From NCBI RefSeq assembly GCF_019175385.1, contig NC_083341.1, forward strand, positions 61,475,800-61,539,799: a DNA stretch of 64,000 nt. The letters run 5' to 3'. This document shows, in pieces, positions 35,021-47,027 of this stretch (position 1 is its first letter; every line of letters starts with the position of its first letter). Under the pieces are notes generated by a model. It was not told where the DNA came from, searched no databases, and worked only from the letters and a program-made list of their open reading frames with translations. The DNA is from Lycium barbarum. Lineage: Eukaryota > Streptophyta > Magnoliopsida > Solanales > Solanaceae. A program made the position numbers and the translations under genes.

Positions 35021-35790
35021 TAACTTAAGGGCAAGTTCTACAAAGTGGTGGTTAGACCGACTATGCTGTATGGGGCGGAATGTTGGCCAGTTAAAATCTC
35101 TCTTGTTCAAAAGATGAAAGTTGCCGAGATGGATGTGTGGGCACACCAGGAGTGACAGGATTAGAAATGAGGCTATTCGAGACAAGGTGGAGTGGCCTCG
35201 GTGGAAGACAAGATGCGGGAAGCGAGACTGAAATGGTTTGGACATGTGAAGAGAAGAGACACAGATGCCCCAGTGCGGAGGTGTGAGAGGTTGGCCATGG
35301 ATGGTTTCAGAAAAGGTAGGGGTAGGCCAAAGAAGTATTGGGGAGAGGTAATTAGACAGGACATGGCGCAGTTACAGCTTACTGAGGACATGACCTTAGA
35401 TAGGAGGGTATGAAGGACTCAGATTAGGGTAAAAGGCAAGTAGATAGTATCGTTTATCCTTGCATATTAGTAGTCACATTATCGCGATATAAGTTCTTGT
35501 GCTTTGATTTCTGCTACTATCTGTTATTCTGTACTTTGATTATCTTATTTTATATGTGATAGCTACTGCTCCTTTGCAAACTGCTTCATCATGGCTTAGT
35601 CGCTTTCGTTATTTTCATTTTCATATCGCTTTGAATTTCTTGGTCTTATCTGACCTCTTTTTATGCTTTCTATTGAGCCGAGGGTCTTTCGGAAACAGCC
35701 GTCCTACCTTGGTAGGAGTCAAGTCTGCGTACGCTCTACCCTCCCCAGACCCCACGTTGTGGGATTACACTGGGTTGTTGTTGTTGTTGT
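35021..35790 (+). mobile_element. RTE-type LINE 3' fragment (SolRTE-like)
   Basis: A perfect 13-bp duplication CAGTATTTCAAAA (35008-35020 and 35791-35803) flanks a 770-bp insertion ending in (TTG)n, the tail of Solanaceae RTE LINEs. The 5' part encodes the end of the reverse transcriptase protein: a block around RPTMLYGAECW, then stops and frame changes, then [15 protein letters not shown] and [14 protein letters not shown] (35192-35413). The 3' untranslated part includes ctctaccctccccagacccc and gtgggattacactgggt. It is 5'-truncated, as expected for LINE insertion, and inactive. Confidence 0.92.
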
Positions 35791-35803
35791 CAGTATTTCA
35801 AAA

Positions 35804-37670
35804 AAATTAAAATTATGCGGTTATGGACTTTTTCAATATTTTGCCAGTCTTCGTTAAGTTATGTATTCCATATGTTCCATGTAGATAAGGCTCCGGAGAT
35901 AGTCAGGTTTTTGAGAGTACTCGAAGATAGCATTAGGGTAAATTTTCTGTTCTAGATTGTTAGATCGTGTTAGTTCGATATATTTTTCTTTTGGTTCTTG
36001 ATGTATATATTTTGGATAAAATTTTGTACTTTGATTGTGTTGTAAGAATAACGATGTTAATTTACAGATCACAGAGCGGTCTTTTCTTTCAATCACATGT
36101 TGATAGATTAATTGGATAAATGCAATTAGAATTTCAAATAGATAGTCGTAACTCTAGGCACCGAATCGGTGTTGCTATCCTGGCACCATACACGGAGAAG
36201 GTTTGAAGCATGAGATTGAATCAATGGAGGAAGACGGTGACTACATACCTTTGCTTACAATTGGTGTGACTACAAGTGCACCCTATGAAATTATCGATAT
36301 ATAACATATGATTTGAGTTTTTTGTTCTCGATATTTTATTCTTAATAATGTAAATCATTTTTTACACTTTAGTTTAATATTTTGTAGCGAGATATTGTAT
36401 ATTTTATGATCAATATTTTTGATAATATTCTGATTTTTTTAAAAATACTTCAATTAATTTTTAAGATTAGGATATATTCTAGGATGTTTTCCATTTTCTT
36501 TTAGGATAATTTCATGTTTTATAAGACTCTAAATATTTGAGATTTTTCCTGATACTAGGACTTTGAATCTGACTAATAATAGACTTTCTATTGTCGTGTT
36601 AATTTTATTTGAACAATTCAAGGTCATAGCTATTACAGAGTCTAACTCAGAGTCTATAACAAGTCTTGGGGCTATCTACCAGACGCTCAACGAACAAATT
36701 TATTTATTCGCCCCTATGTCTGCTTTAGGAATACTAAAGTGTGTAACATCTTTAGCAGTGAATAATTTCAGTTATTATCTCTATATTAAGAGTTTTCATT
36801 GTAAAAAAACACTTATACACCGAGGAGATAACAATTTTTTTTTTCCGTATCTTGCTTTATTTATATGCAAGTTGGTTGATATTTTGTTCACTCTTTACTG
36901 GTTAAATTAACAATCTTTATATGTATGTAGGCATGGTTGAAGTTGGAAGGGAGATATGTTGATTTAACGATTGAATTGTAAAGGGACGCTGGTTACTGGA
37001 ATACGACTCTAAATTTAAAGAGTTAGTGGGACTATATCCAACGTTCGTTAGTTATTTTTTTTCTTTGATAATATGATCATGCGCTTTTGCTTCTTCCTTA
37101 TATTCGAGATTATATCCGATCGAGCTAATTTCATTTATTTATTACAATAGGAGGATATTTGAAGAGGAAGATATTAGTTTATTAGTTATTGGACGGTTTT
37201 AATTTGTGGCATCAACCGAAGTGAATTTATGAGGAAGTTAGAAGAATTAAAGATCAGCTAATCCTATGGTGTCAAGCAACTAAGTCGGTAATGTATTTTG
37301 TTTTTAAAAGTTTAAGTTAGTTCAGCACTCTTCCTTCTCAGTATCGGATAAATTGATCGCACACAAGAAACTACTACCTTGAGTTATTATGATTAATGGG
37401 AGTTACGTTGAAAGTGAAAATTTTTGTTAACAAATAACCCCAAATTTTGTTAACAAATAATAATAGATTATTATTATTATTATTATAAAAAATGAATCTT
37501 CAAGACAAATCATTGATTGACTGTGTATCTATGTGCAATTATAATCAACTAAATATCGATGTTAAAATATTAATGTGCAATGCACAATCATAGAAATTAG
37601 TTATATTAAAAACACGAAAGACCTTAGAAATGTTGATTGAACTTTTTGCCCTTCAGCAAAAGACTCCACA
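35804..37670. other. Unassigned AT-rich stretch of 1.9 kb
   Basis: No supported gene. A 115-residue plus-strand frame (36563-36910) has no recognisable similarity and no coding bias that I can see. An (ATT)n microsatellite lies at 37459-37486. The last 5 bases (CCACA) are the left target duplication of the reverse LTR element. Confidence 0.4.
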
Positions 37671-38159
37671 TGTCACAACCCAACTAGTGGATCGAGTGGG
37701 CACCTACCTAATCTCACCCGGTAGGCAAACCCTTTCCAACACAAACCTCGAATACACACTTTATAAGTAAGAACAACTAGTCATTCCAATAATGTTACAC
37801 CTCGTAGTTTCGTCCGTTGAGATTCATTAGGTATTAGTTGTCCTAATCATGGAAACTTGAGTTGCCTTCTAGGATATATGAGATTATATGTTCCCATATT
37901 ATGGTTATGGGGGTTTAATCCCATGAAATAAGCTATGGAAGGATTTGAGAACAAGCAAATTAAGGAATGAAGTTTGTCGGAACTTTGGGAAAACTTGGCA
38001 AAATTTTTGGACAGGATTTTGGTTCAAATTGGGAGAGGTATATCTCCTAGAATATGAGGAGTTTTGGTGTGTTTCTTTTATCCAAATTGAATTTCATCGA
38101 GTCTAGTTTCCAACGCAACAAACCGTTCGTCAATGTGACATCGAAGTAAAAAGTTATGG

Positions 38160-38370
38160 GTGTTTTAAGACAGACTGTCCGAGCAGAACATTTTGACGGA
38201 CCAGTTTGACGACCGCAGAACATTTTGACGGACTGCAGAAATTTCTGCGGCCCGTCAAATTGCACCTTCCCAGCGTAAAACAGCCACAGTGAGCCATGTT
38301 TGATTGGGCAGTTCTACGGAGCATTTTGACGGCCCGTAGGAATTTTGACGGCCTGTTAAAGTGGGCGCAA
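38160..38370. repeat. GACGG/CCGTC palindromic block in solo LTR
   Basis: Repeated ttttgacgga and gcccgtcaaa words. The best hairpin has TTGACGG (38225-38231) and CCGTCAA (38252-38258) enclosing the perfect 14-bp palindrome GCAGAAATTTCTGC (38235-38248). Confidence 0.8.
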
Positions 38371-39550
38371 GATTGCCCGACGGGATTTTAAGTTACGCTT
38401 TATATATTTCATTCCACTTCATTTGGACATTTTTTTCCCAAATCAGATCCAAGAGCTCTCCAAAAACCCTCTCTTCAACTCCATAAACTAATCCAAACCA
38501 AAATCCAAGAGAGATTAAAGATCAAGAGGCAAGAATCAAGATATCCATGTGTTAGAAGTCTTGCTAGGGTTAGTAGACTTTAAGAATTCTTTGGGTATTG
38601 AAGCTAGGGTTTTCATATAAGTTGATAGCTTGCTCCAAAGCTCATTCTTGTGAGATAAAAGGTTAGTTTTCATGCTTATTTCATGTTATCAAGAATGCTT
38701 AGTTGTTGAACAACTTGGGTAGAAGTAGAAAGTAGAAGATGAGTTCTAAATGTAGTTTTTATGCTGTTTTTGGGTAGTAAGCTAACTTGAGTTATGATTC
38801 TTAGTATGATATGGATATAATCTTGTTATAAAGGGTAATAATGATGATGAGAAAGCGTTCTATGAAAAATGTGCAAAGGGTTGGTGTGAAGTTGTTAGTG
38901 TAAGTTGAATGTGAGAATGAATATGGAAGACTTAATGGAATGTGACTACGTGATCATGATATTGTAGATGTTATTATGGTTATTTGGGAGTTATTTTGTA
39001 ATATGGTGGAAGTCGATGAAATAGGGGAAATGCTGCCTAATTTTAGTTAACTCATGAATTGTTCTAGTTTGCATAAGAGTATCTTTAAGGCTTAACCAAG
39101 GTATAAATCCTTTTAAATGTAGATTTTCCAAGCTTCGACGGTAAACGTTAAGTAGTTAAGAAAACAACGAGGTAGGCTAACCCTTCTTTCTAAAGGCATG
39201 TTTTCCTCATTTTGCGTCTATACGAGATATTCACGCTACTCCTATTACTATAAATGCTGTAAGCTCATGACCCTTGAGATTCTCTTGATATTGTTGACAA
39301 TATTTCTTGTGATGATAATGATAACGATTATGATGACAAGGTGAATTCTAGGGATGCCATCTAAGATATTCGAAACGTTCTATTCCTAGAAATGTTAGAA
39401 TGTTCATGACTTTCGATATTTTGAAATACCTCCTGTGAAAGTTCTTCAAAGTGATGATGATAATAGTAATAATGGCAAGGATGATGATAATGTTGACATG
39501 ACTTAAGCACACTATGCGTATATTTATATGAGTATGTATGGCTATTACAT

Positions 39551-39765
39551 AACACCGAGCTTATATGGCCGGGTACGATATCTAACGCGCGCACACCACT
39601 GCAGGGGTACGGATAACACTGAGCCTCGGTAGGGCCAAGTACATATAACACTGAGCCTTGGTAGGGCCAGGTACGTATAACACTGAGCCTTGGTAGGGCT
39701 GCGTACGTATAACACCAAGCTTTATTATGGTCGAGTACGTAAGACACCCAACCTTCATGGTTGGG
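39551..39765 (+). repeat. Tandem 33-35-bp repeats in solo LTR
   Basis: Five to six units of the form taacactgagccttggtagg gc(c)aggtacgta, degenerate at both ends. Confidence 0.85.
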
Positions 39766-42700
39766 TATAATACAAATGTATGAAATAGAAGTTTTCCATT
39801 AGAAAGAGGATGAGTAAATATAACGAACATTGCTAGAGGTATACTTAGCTCTTTCATTTGATAACTCGTCCATCTTATGTTATTTCTTATGCTTCCATTA
39901 TGCTATTGATTATGCTTTACATACTCAGTACATTATTCGTACTGACGTCCCTTTGCCTGGGGGCGCTGTGTTTCTTGCCACACAACCCCATATTGCTCAG
40001 TAGGAAAGTTATCCGAGAGTTTGGCTATAGGATGTTCCAGGCTATCAGCTGGATTGGTAAACTCCATTCGGTTCGGAGTGATGCCGCGTTGGAGTATTTC
40101 CTTATAAGCTGAGTCATATACATTATGGGTGTGTTGGGGCCTTATCCCAACTTAGGTTTTGATTTCATATCTTATGTTAGAGACTTTTGCAGACAGAGTC
40201 ATGTACACAGTACGTCAGCCTTGTAAACAGCTATGTAAGCCAATGTATCATTATACATTACTTCGCAGAGTTCATATGATTACAGATTTTACTTTATTTG
40301 AGAAGGACAGAAGGAATGTTTTTAAAAATCTTTCATCATTCATTACATCTCATGATTTAAGAGTCCAGTGAGACTATGAGTATAACGAAAACCAGCGAGT
40401 TCGCTCGGCTCTAAGTAAGGGTCGGGTGCCCATCATGCCCTATTAGGATTGGGGTGTGACAAATAATCGAATTTTTAATAATGGAAAATAATAAGAAAAC
40501 ACTTCCATAATACACCAATCCCAAAACCGGGTGTAGACTCATATAAGAGCATACTAACATTACAACTGAAGATGAAATACAACCCAAAACTAATACAAGT
40601 CCTGTCGGAATGAGAAATAATAGAAGTCTTGCAATGAACTGGCGAGATCCTCAGAAACTAATGGAATCTCGAATATCAACCTGTAACAACTCTACAACCC
40701 AGAAGGGTGTAGAAAGAGTACATCAGTACAACACACGTACTGGTAAGCATCATAGGCCGACAACGATTAGCAATACACTTATAACGGGTAGAAATCAACA
40801 GATAAGAATGATAGGAGATCAACAAAATAAATAAGCAAATTCGGATACTGGTCCACAAGAATCTAACATAATGTACTATCAATCTCAGGTCTTGGGCCTC
40901 GAAAGAAGTTTCTAATCCTCAATACATGTCCTCTTCATCAAGATCCCTACCAATTAACCTAGAAGTCATCTAATGATCATGACATAACTAAGAACCGGAC
41001 AACATAGAGAAACCACAAATAATCTACATATTCTCAAGTTATAGCCTAGGTGGAAGTCTCCACTCCTCGGATTCAGTGAAGTCAAGAGTAAACACCTTAC
41101 AAGCAAACAACACTAAAAGTCATCAACTAGAAATACAAGTAAATGCACCATGAGATGATAAGAAATGCAATCCAAGTGAATGACATGCAATGCAATGGCC
41201 ACGTCACCACCCGTACACACATGCAACGAACGAAAATCCTCCATGTCTTGATAGTCATGACCATGGGGGACCTGCAAAGTCCATGTACTATTTACTCCGC
41301 ACACAACCCAGAGATGACTTCTATATCGACTAGCCACACTTTTCCTTTAATGTTTCCACAAACCTTTCATTATCATAACCGTATCACTTTCGCCATTGTT
41401 TCATCCGGGCCATGTCCAGTAACCATGAAAAGTGCAGTATGAGATGTATGCATGAATGTCAAACTCAACAAGGATAATCAAAATTATACAACAACAACAA
41501 TGAATCACCCAAAATGTCAATAAGTTAAATGAATGGCTTATCCTAGAACACAATATTGCACATACTCAAGGTTCAATTTAAGGACCTTCATAGGGCTCCA
41601 AGTCTCCAAATTTATCAGTTCTTTAAGGAAATCATTTTGCAATCCATAGTCAACAATAATAATATCAAGACATCTGTCGGGTTCTTTTGTAAGAACGATC
41701 ACTTCACTACTCTAATTTATTTTCCTTTCCTTTTTCATCATAAGTGTCATATTCCATTTGGGAGATGGAAGCTCACAATCATATCATACAAACTAAGGCG
41801 GCAAGCCCAAACAACACAATAACACAACAAGTCCAATATCATAAATAGCGACAAGGCACACACATAAACAATACCAACCTATAATATCTATCCCAACACC
41901 ATGTCCGAAGGCCTAAGCATGCTTTATCCATCCATCTCTACTAATTACATATGCTATTCTAATCGAAGCCTAACTCAAGTAAGCCGTAACCTACCTCGTA
42001 GCCGAACAGGTGCCACGAATATCCACTCGAACTTCACCTTTCTTTTTCGAAGAGATATCGAGACGAGAAAGGTCTACCAGATAATTAAATCACATAAGTA
42101 ACACGTAGAGAATTAATCGGTTCACTATAACTCTAGAAGGGTTCGAAGGAACTCAAGGACTACCTACCCCGGGCCCATAAGAGTACGAATCGTAACTTTC
42201 CCTTTTTAACTAGTTTACTAAGTCTCCCAATGATTACTAATTTATTTCCTATTGTTACCTAACCCCAAGTAAGATTTAAATTCCTTTTATCACTAAAACC
42301 CCTATTCCAAGAAGAACCCTACACTAACCCATTTGAGAAAATCCAAAATAAGATTAGAGATAAAAGTAAGCAATGTTCTTCCCAAGCTAACCATACCTCA
42401 TTAACCTTCATCTACCACTAGATTAGCTCTAGATGTCTATTACCAACTTAAAGTTTTCAAGTTACAAAGTTTTCCCACAACTCCATATCCTAAACATGGA
42501 AGGTACAATATTGGAAGATAAGGAATAAGGATAGAAAAAGTGAGATAGAGTAGACTTACCCTTTCCAATGGCCATAGATTTGCTCTAGAAATCCTCTCCA
42601 ACTAGCTCTAGAAGAGTATTGGTGAAAAATGACGTCCAATCCCAAAATGGATAAATAAATACTAGGCTAGATTTAGTGATTTTCGCTGAGGCAGAAGGAG

Positions 42701-43029
42701 GCTCGCTGAGGCGACCTCGCTTTCGCGGAGAACTGATCTGCTGAGGCAGACCAACCTAAAATGCCACTTTTCGATGAAGTGAATAAATTTTTGCCGGGGG
42801 TACGGGATCGCTGGCACGGATCGATGTTCGTTGGAGCGGAACGACTAAGTTCAAAAATCCTGAGTTGATCTAAATTCCTTTCCCAACCCGGCTATAAGCC
42901 ACCCTTACTCAAAAACTCTGTACGTTACGACTATGAATGTGAACTCATACAAGGGTGTTTTGGGAAATGAATACGGAACTTGTGTAACAACCAAACAAGT
43001 CATTACATTAGACACCAAACTAGTTTATG

Positions 43030-44883
43030 AAAAGTGATTGTTCTTGTCTCTACTTGATGTTGTGGTGAGTTTGGTCTTGAAGAAAGTTGGTGTGGCTAAA
43101 TTTCTTTAAGTATAAGGTATGTTCTTCATCTTATCTCTTATGATGAGTTGATTTGAAGGTTTAGCAAGTCTTAAAAGTGAAGATAGTTATGGAAGAAAGG
43201 TCATAAAGTGGTGTGTTGTAGTCGTTGAGTTTATGGAGTGTTTTGAACATGTTTTGGATGTGTTGTTGAGCTAATTTCCATGTATATGGATGGTATATAA
43301 TGTTGTTAGGGTGTTGATGAGATTATGCTCCTTGATTGGAAAGAAAGGAAATGTATATTATTATTGTATATTAATATACTTTGGGTTGTTTGATGTATAC
43401 TTCTTGTAAGGGCAGTAAAAGAAGAATTTAAGGACTTTTTTAAGTTTGTTGTTGTTATTGTGTGTTGTTGTATATGTTTTTGAATTTGAAGGAAGTAGAT
43501 AATATAGGGGAAATGCTGTCCGATTTTCATTGGCTCATTTATTAGTCTAGTTTGATCTTGTGAGAGTTTCAATGGCTTGACCTTGGTATGAATTATCTTG
43601 AATGTAGATTTACGACCTTGGAAGGATAAGCATTAAATAGTAGGAGACCAAAAAGGTATGTTAAGGCTAGTCCCTTTCTTGCTAAAGGCATGATTCCTTT
43701 CTTATGAACATATATATGTTTTCCATAACATTCTTATTCCCAAATGTTAGAAGTTCATGATTCTTAGAGTTTTTTATGATGCTAAAGATAAGTATGTTTC
43801 ATGACGATAATGATGATGATTCCATTTTTGGAGATTCCAAAGCTTATGGATTTGATGCTATTATGAAATTATTGGGATTATTTCATGATTTCCTTGATTT
43901 TATCCATTGTTGTTGATCTCACCTCATAATACTTGTTCCTTCGAGGTGAGATATAGCGATGATGATAATTCCATTTCTAATGCTATCCAAGTTCATCGTT
44001 CTTGATACTCTCATGACACTATTGATCTCACCTTACGATAGTTGATCCTCTAAGAAAAGATATGGTGATAATGAATATGATGATGAGGATGTGCTTTTAT
44101 ATATGTACTCTTATATATGTATATATATCGTCATGTGTGTGATCGAGTCCCGAAAGGGCCGGGTATAGATATGACCGAGTCCCGAAAAGGCTGGGTACAG
44201 ATATGACCGAGTCCTGAAAGGGCCGGGTACAGATCTTACCGAGTCCTATTATGGCCGGGTACCGATATTGTATCGGTATGTATGTGGATATATGAAATGT
44301 TTCATCTAGAAAAAGGTTAGTAAGCACAATGAATGTCTTAAAGGGTATCATGAGGTATAAACAGTTCTTTTATCTTACTTTATTCTTCATACTTTTATCA
44401 TGTTAATATTCATGCCTTACATACTCAGTACATTGTTCGTACTGACGTCCCTTCTTGTGGATGTTGCGTTCATGCCCGCAGGTAGACAGGTAGATGGACC
44501 TGACCCATAGGAGCTTCATCAGCGAAATCTTAGGAGTGCTCCATTTGCTTCGGAGCTGCAATCTATTGGTATTAGTCCTTATGGTCACTTGTATTCTATG
44601 TAGAGGCTTGTAGACATGTGTGTACAGTTAGATCTTTCATAGTCTTATTAGTGCATATTGTTGTGTAATATTATGGTAGCCTTGTCGGCTTCTGATGATA
44701 GGCATAGTGGTTGACGATGATGTAAAGTTGTGCCGTTATTTTGTGATGTATGAACCTTTACAGATTATGATATCCGTGAGCTATTTTTATGGTCCACCCA
44801 AAAATGATTATAAGATGTATGTTTAGAGGTGCTTGGTGTGTTAGCTCTGGGTGCCCGTCATGGCCCTCTAGTTGGGTCGTGAC
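43030..44883 (+). mobile_element. 5'-truncated LTR related to the solo LTR at 37793
   Basis: Matches the second half of the 37793-40461 LTR: leader donor GTATGT (43117), tandem repeats (44130-44270, units of cgagtcc(c/t)gaaagggccgg), the block ccttacatactcagtacatt (44416) and a terminal GGGTCGTGACA. The U3 part, including its CpG-rich block, is missing on the left, where it abuts the internal edge of the reverse element. Confidence 0.75.
44130..44270 (+). repeat. Tandem 33-bp repeats
   Basis: Four units of gaccgagtcc(c/t)gaaagggc and cgggtacagat. Same relative position as the tandem array at 39551 but with a different unit. Confidence 0.85.
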
Positions 44884-45219
44884 ACGGAGGCAGTGGGAGT
44901 ATCCGCTCCCGTGCATTCGCGGACGCAGGAGACTCTCGCTTGAAAATTTTGAAAACTTTCAGAAAAGGCAAAACCATCGATTCCCCTACCCCTACCACTA
45001 CTCCCACCACCTGAACGTTCCTCCTCAAATTCCCAACCGTTACATCCCTTAAACTCTCTCTCTCTCTCTCCCTTCCTATAAAGCTCCTCCCCACCCCCAC
45101 TTCTAACTCTAACACAAACACAAACACAAACACAAAAACATTCAAAACTAGTAGAAAATTGTGAGGCAAGAGAGCCTTTTTATTAACTACACAATCTCTT
45201 CCAAAATCTTCAATACAAG
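44884..45219 (+). promoter_or_regulatory. Promoter and leader exon of the transposon-protein unit
   Basis: A CpG-rich palindromic block (44886-44940, GGGAGTATCCGCTCCC) is followed by a (CT)n run (45055-45070), the TATA box CCTATAAAGC (45075), an ACACAA repeat leader (45112-45137) and a donor CAATACAAG|GTACGT at 45220. The intron would end at TTGGTAG just before 47026, placing the coding start ATG at 47028. Confidence 0.55.
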
Positions 45220-45517
45220 GTACGTACTTGCTTTCCTTTTACTCTAAAATAATTTTTGGGTTACAAATCTGAGTTATACACGCCTAATTACTAGGAATTT
45301 ATGGGTAAAATCTTGAAATCTTGTGATGTGGGTTTGGGCGGGTGTTGGTAGAAATCTCAAAATTGATGATTGCTTAGCATTGTAATAAGTTCATGACTAC
45401 GTATTGCCCTAGAATTGCTCGAAATTGGGGTGAAAACATTGAAGAGTGATAGGGGTGGTTGTTCATGGTCGTTGGGTTAGAACCTTTTGAATTTTTGGGG
45501 TAATTTTTGTTTGGAAT

Positions 45518-45698
45518 TAGGGGTGTTCAAATGCGACCGAAAAACAGATCCGAACCGGTAAACCGACTTAATAAACCGAAAATCGGCTTGGTTTGACTTG
45601 ATTTGGTTTTAAATTTTAAAAAACCGATAACATTTGGTTTGGTTTGGTGTTAAACAAAAAAAAAACCCGAATCAAAACCAAATCAAACAGATAAATAA

Positions 45699-45766
<68 letters not shown>

Positions 45767-46488
45767 TCTGCAAAATTTTGGCTCATTCCAAGTCCAATAC
45801 AAATTCAAATAATTAGAAAGAAAAGTGTAGCCCATTTAAGTTTAAGGTAAAATAAAAAGAAATTTGCTAAAAATAAAAAATTTCCCCTGATCCAGTTTTA
45901 CGGTTCCCTCTTTTACATGCCCTCTGAATTACTACTAATTAGCTAGCATTTTATCCGTAACAAATTAAAGGGAATAAAATGGCAATTGGGATTTAAAAAG
46001 ATTTGGTAGATGACTTTGCCTTTTTGTTTATCATTTTCCGTTTTAACTTCTGTGCTTTCTTCTCAATGCTTCATAAACACGATGAGTCTAGAAAACAAAA
46101 ATTCAAGATGGTTGCGTAATTTCAAAAGACTATATGTAGGGAGGTAACTAGAATCATGAAAAGTAGATGTTATATTTCTGTAATTCCTATACCCATAGCC
46201 ATAGGCCTATACCTAAATAAAGTTAATAAATTAAAAGAAGATTCTTAGATTTGAATGGATCACGATCAAAGCCGTATTTAGTTACCACTTAATTCAAAGG
46301 TTATTTGTATTAATACATTCTTAAAATTGGAAAAAACCGAACCAAACCGATAAAACCGACAAAATCGAAACTGGTAGAATTTATACTATAATGGTTTGGT
46401 TTGGTTTGAATATTAAAGAAAATCGACTTAATTTGTTTGGCTTGGTTTTAACCAAAAACTGAGTCAAACCAGACCATGAACACCCTTA
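45518..46488. mobile_element. hAT-like element, 971 bp, perfect 8-bp duplication
   Basis: TTTGGAAT flanks it (45510-45517 and 46489-46496). Ends TAGGGGTGTTCA and (reverse complement) TAAGGGTGTTCA are inverted. Subterminal gaaccggtaaaccga / ggtttggtttgg words are typical. A long (AT)n run lies inside. No transposase. It sits in the predicted leader intron of the surrounding unit. Confidence 0.92.
45703..45764. repeat. (AT)n microsatellite
   Basis: About 30 AT units, at the left side of the hAT-like element. Confidence 0.95.
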
Positions 46489-47027
46489 TTTGGAATCATG
46501 TTTTGAGAACTCCTATGGCCATGCATGCTTGAATATTATATGATCTAAGGGTAACACACTGGTTTTGGGTCCAAATTTAGGGAAAAAATTAGGGGATTTT
46601 TCTGGGTTGCTCGAGGTTGAAGGCGAGTCCGTCTCCACGGAACAAGTTATGAGGGTGCGGCTCCGCTCAGCACCCAACCTTGCTCTGATGTGAACAAAAC
46701 GGGAGTGGGGAATTTTACGCTGATACAGAGGCTAGATCGCAGACGGGGACCTGCCTCTGCATCCTTGTTTATGCAGATGCGATACACAGTGATTACACTA
46801 TCCACCTAGACGGACACTTACTCGCGGAAGTGGCCTTACATCGGCGGCGCATCTTCCGACGAGGCAAGAGCAGCACAGATTTTACGAATACCAGTAGTTT
46901 CACACTGGTTTGACTGAGACTATTTTTGCTGGTTTCTTTAGCTCGTTTAACATATAAATAAGTACTGAACGCAACTATATTGCCTAACTAACCTGATTCA
47001 TCAATACATGTACGACTTTGGTAGAAA

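Larger units (their letters stand above)
37793..40461 (+). mobile_element. Solo LTR inserted in the left LTR
   Basis: Starts TGTTACACCTCG, ends GGGGTGTGACA, with a perfect AATAA duplication (37788-37792 and 40462-40466). The empty site is seen in the sister LTR at about 49374-49386 (ccaataattgaattt). In order: CpG-rich block (38160-38370), TATA box CTTTATATATTTC (38398), splice-donor-like GTTAGT (38662), tandem 33-35-bp repeats (39551-39765) and terminal hairpin CAGTAC/GTACTG (39926-39944). It belongs to a different LTR family from its host. Confidence 0.93.
37671..43007 (-). repeat. Left (3') LTR of the reverse element, split by a solo LTR
   Basis: Aligns with 49258-51888 along its length (for example cacttccataatacaccaat, then caagttatagcctaggtgga). 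The alignment is interrupted between ccaataa (to 37792) and 40462, where a 2669-bp solo LTR sits. A CpG-rich block (42690-42880, gctgaggc units), a leader donor (GGTAAG on the minus strand at 42560-42555) and hairpins at 40724-40742 and 40692-40712 are present. Minus-strand TATA-side sequence lies near 42650. Confidence 0.85.

Noticed and set aside
36563..36910. 115-residue frame in the 35.8-37.7 kb stretch
   Set aside because: No similarity, no splice or promoter context, and AT-rich surroundings. I also considered an integrated pararetrovirus fragment and saw no supporting motif.
39361..39857. Minus-strand frames with repeated SVLYVPGPT-like words
   Set aside because: They translate the 33-35-bp tandem repeats of the solo LTR.
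41113..41442. Frames of 74 and 99 residues in the reverse LTR
   Set aside because: The equivalent frame in the sister LTR (50063-50335) exists only because the LTRs are homologous DNA; both strands are open and no domain is visible.
45634..45816. 60-residue frame with a long Tyr-Ile repeat
   Set aside because: It is translation of the (AT)n microsatellite in the hAT-like element.
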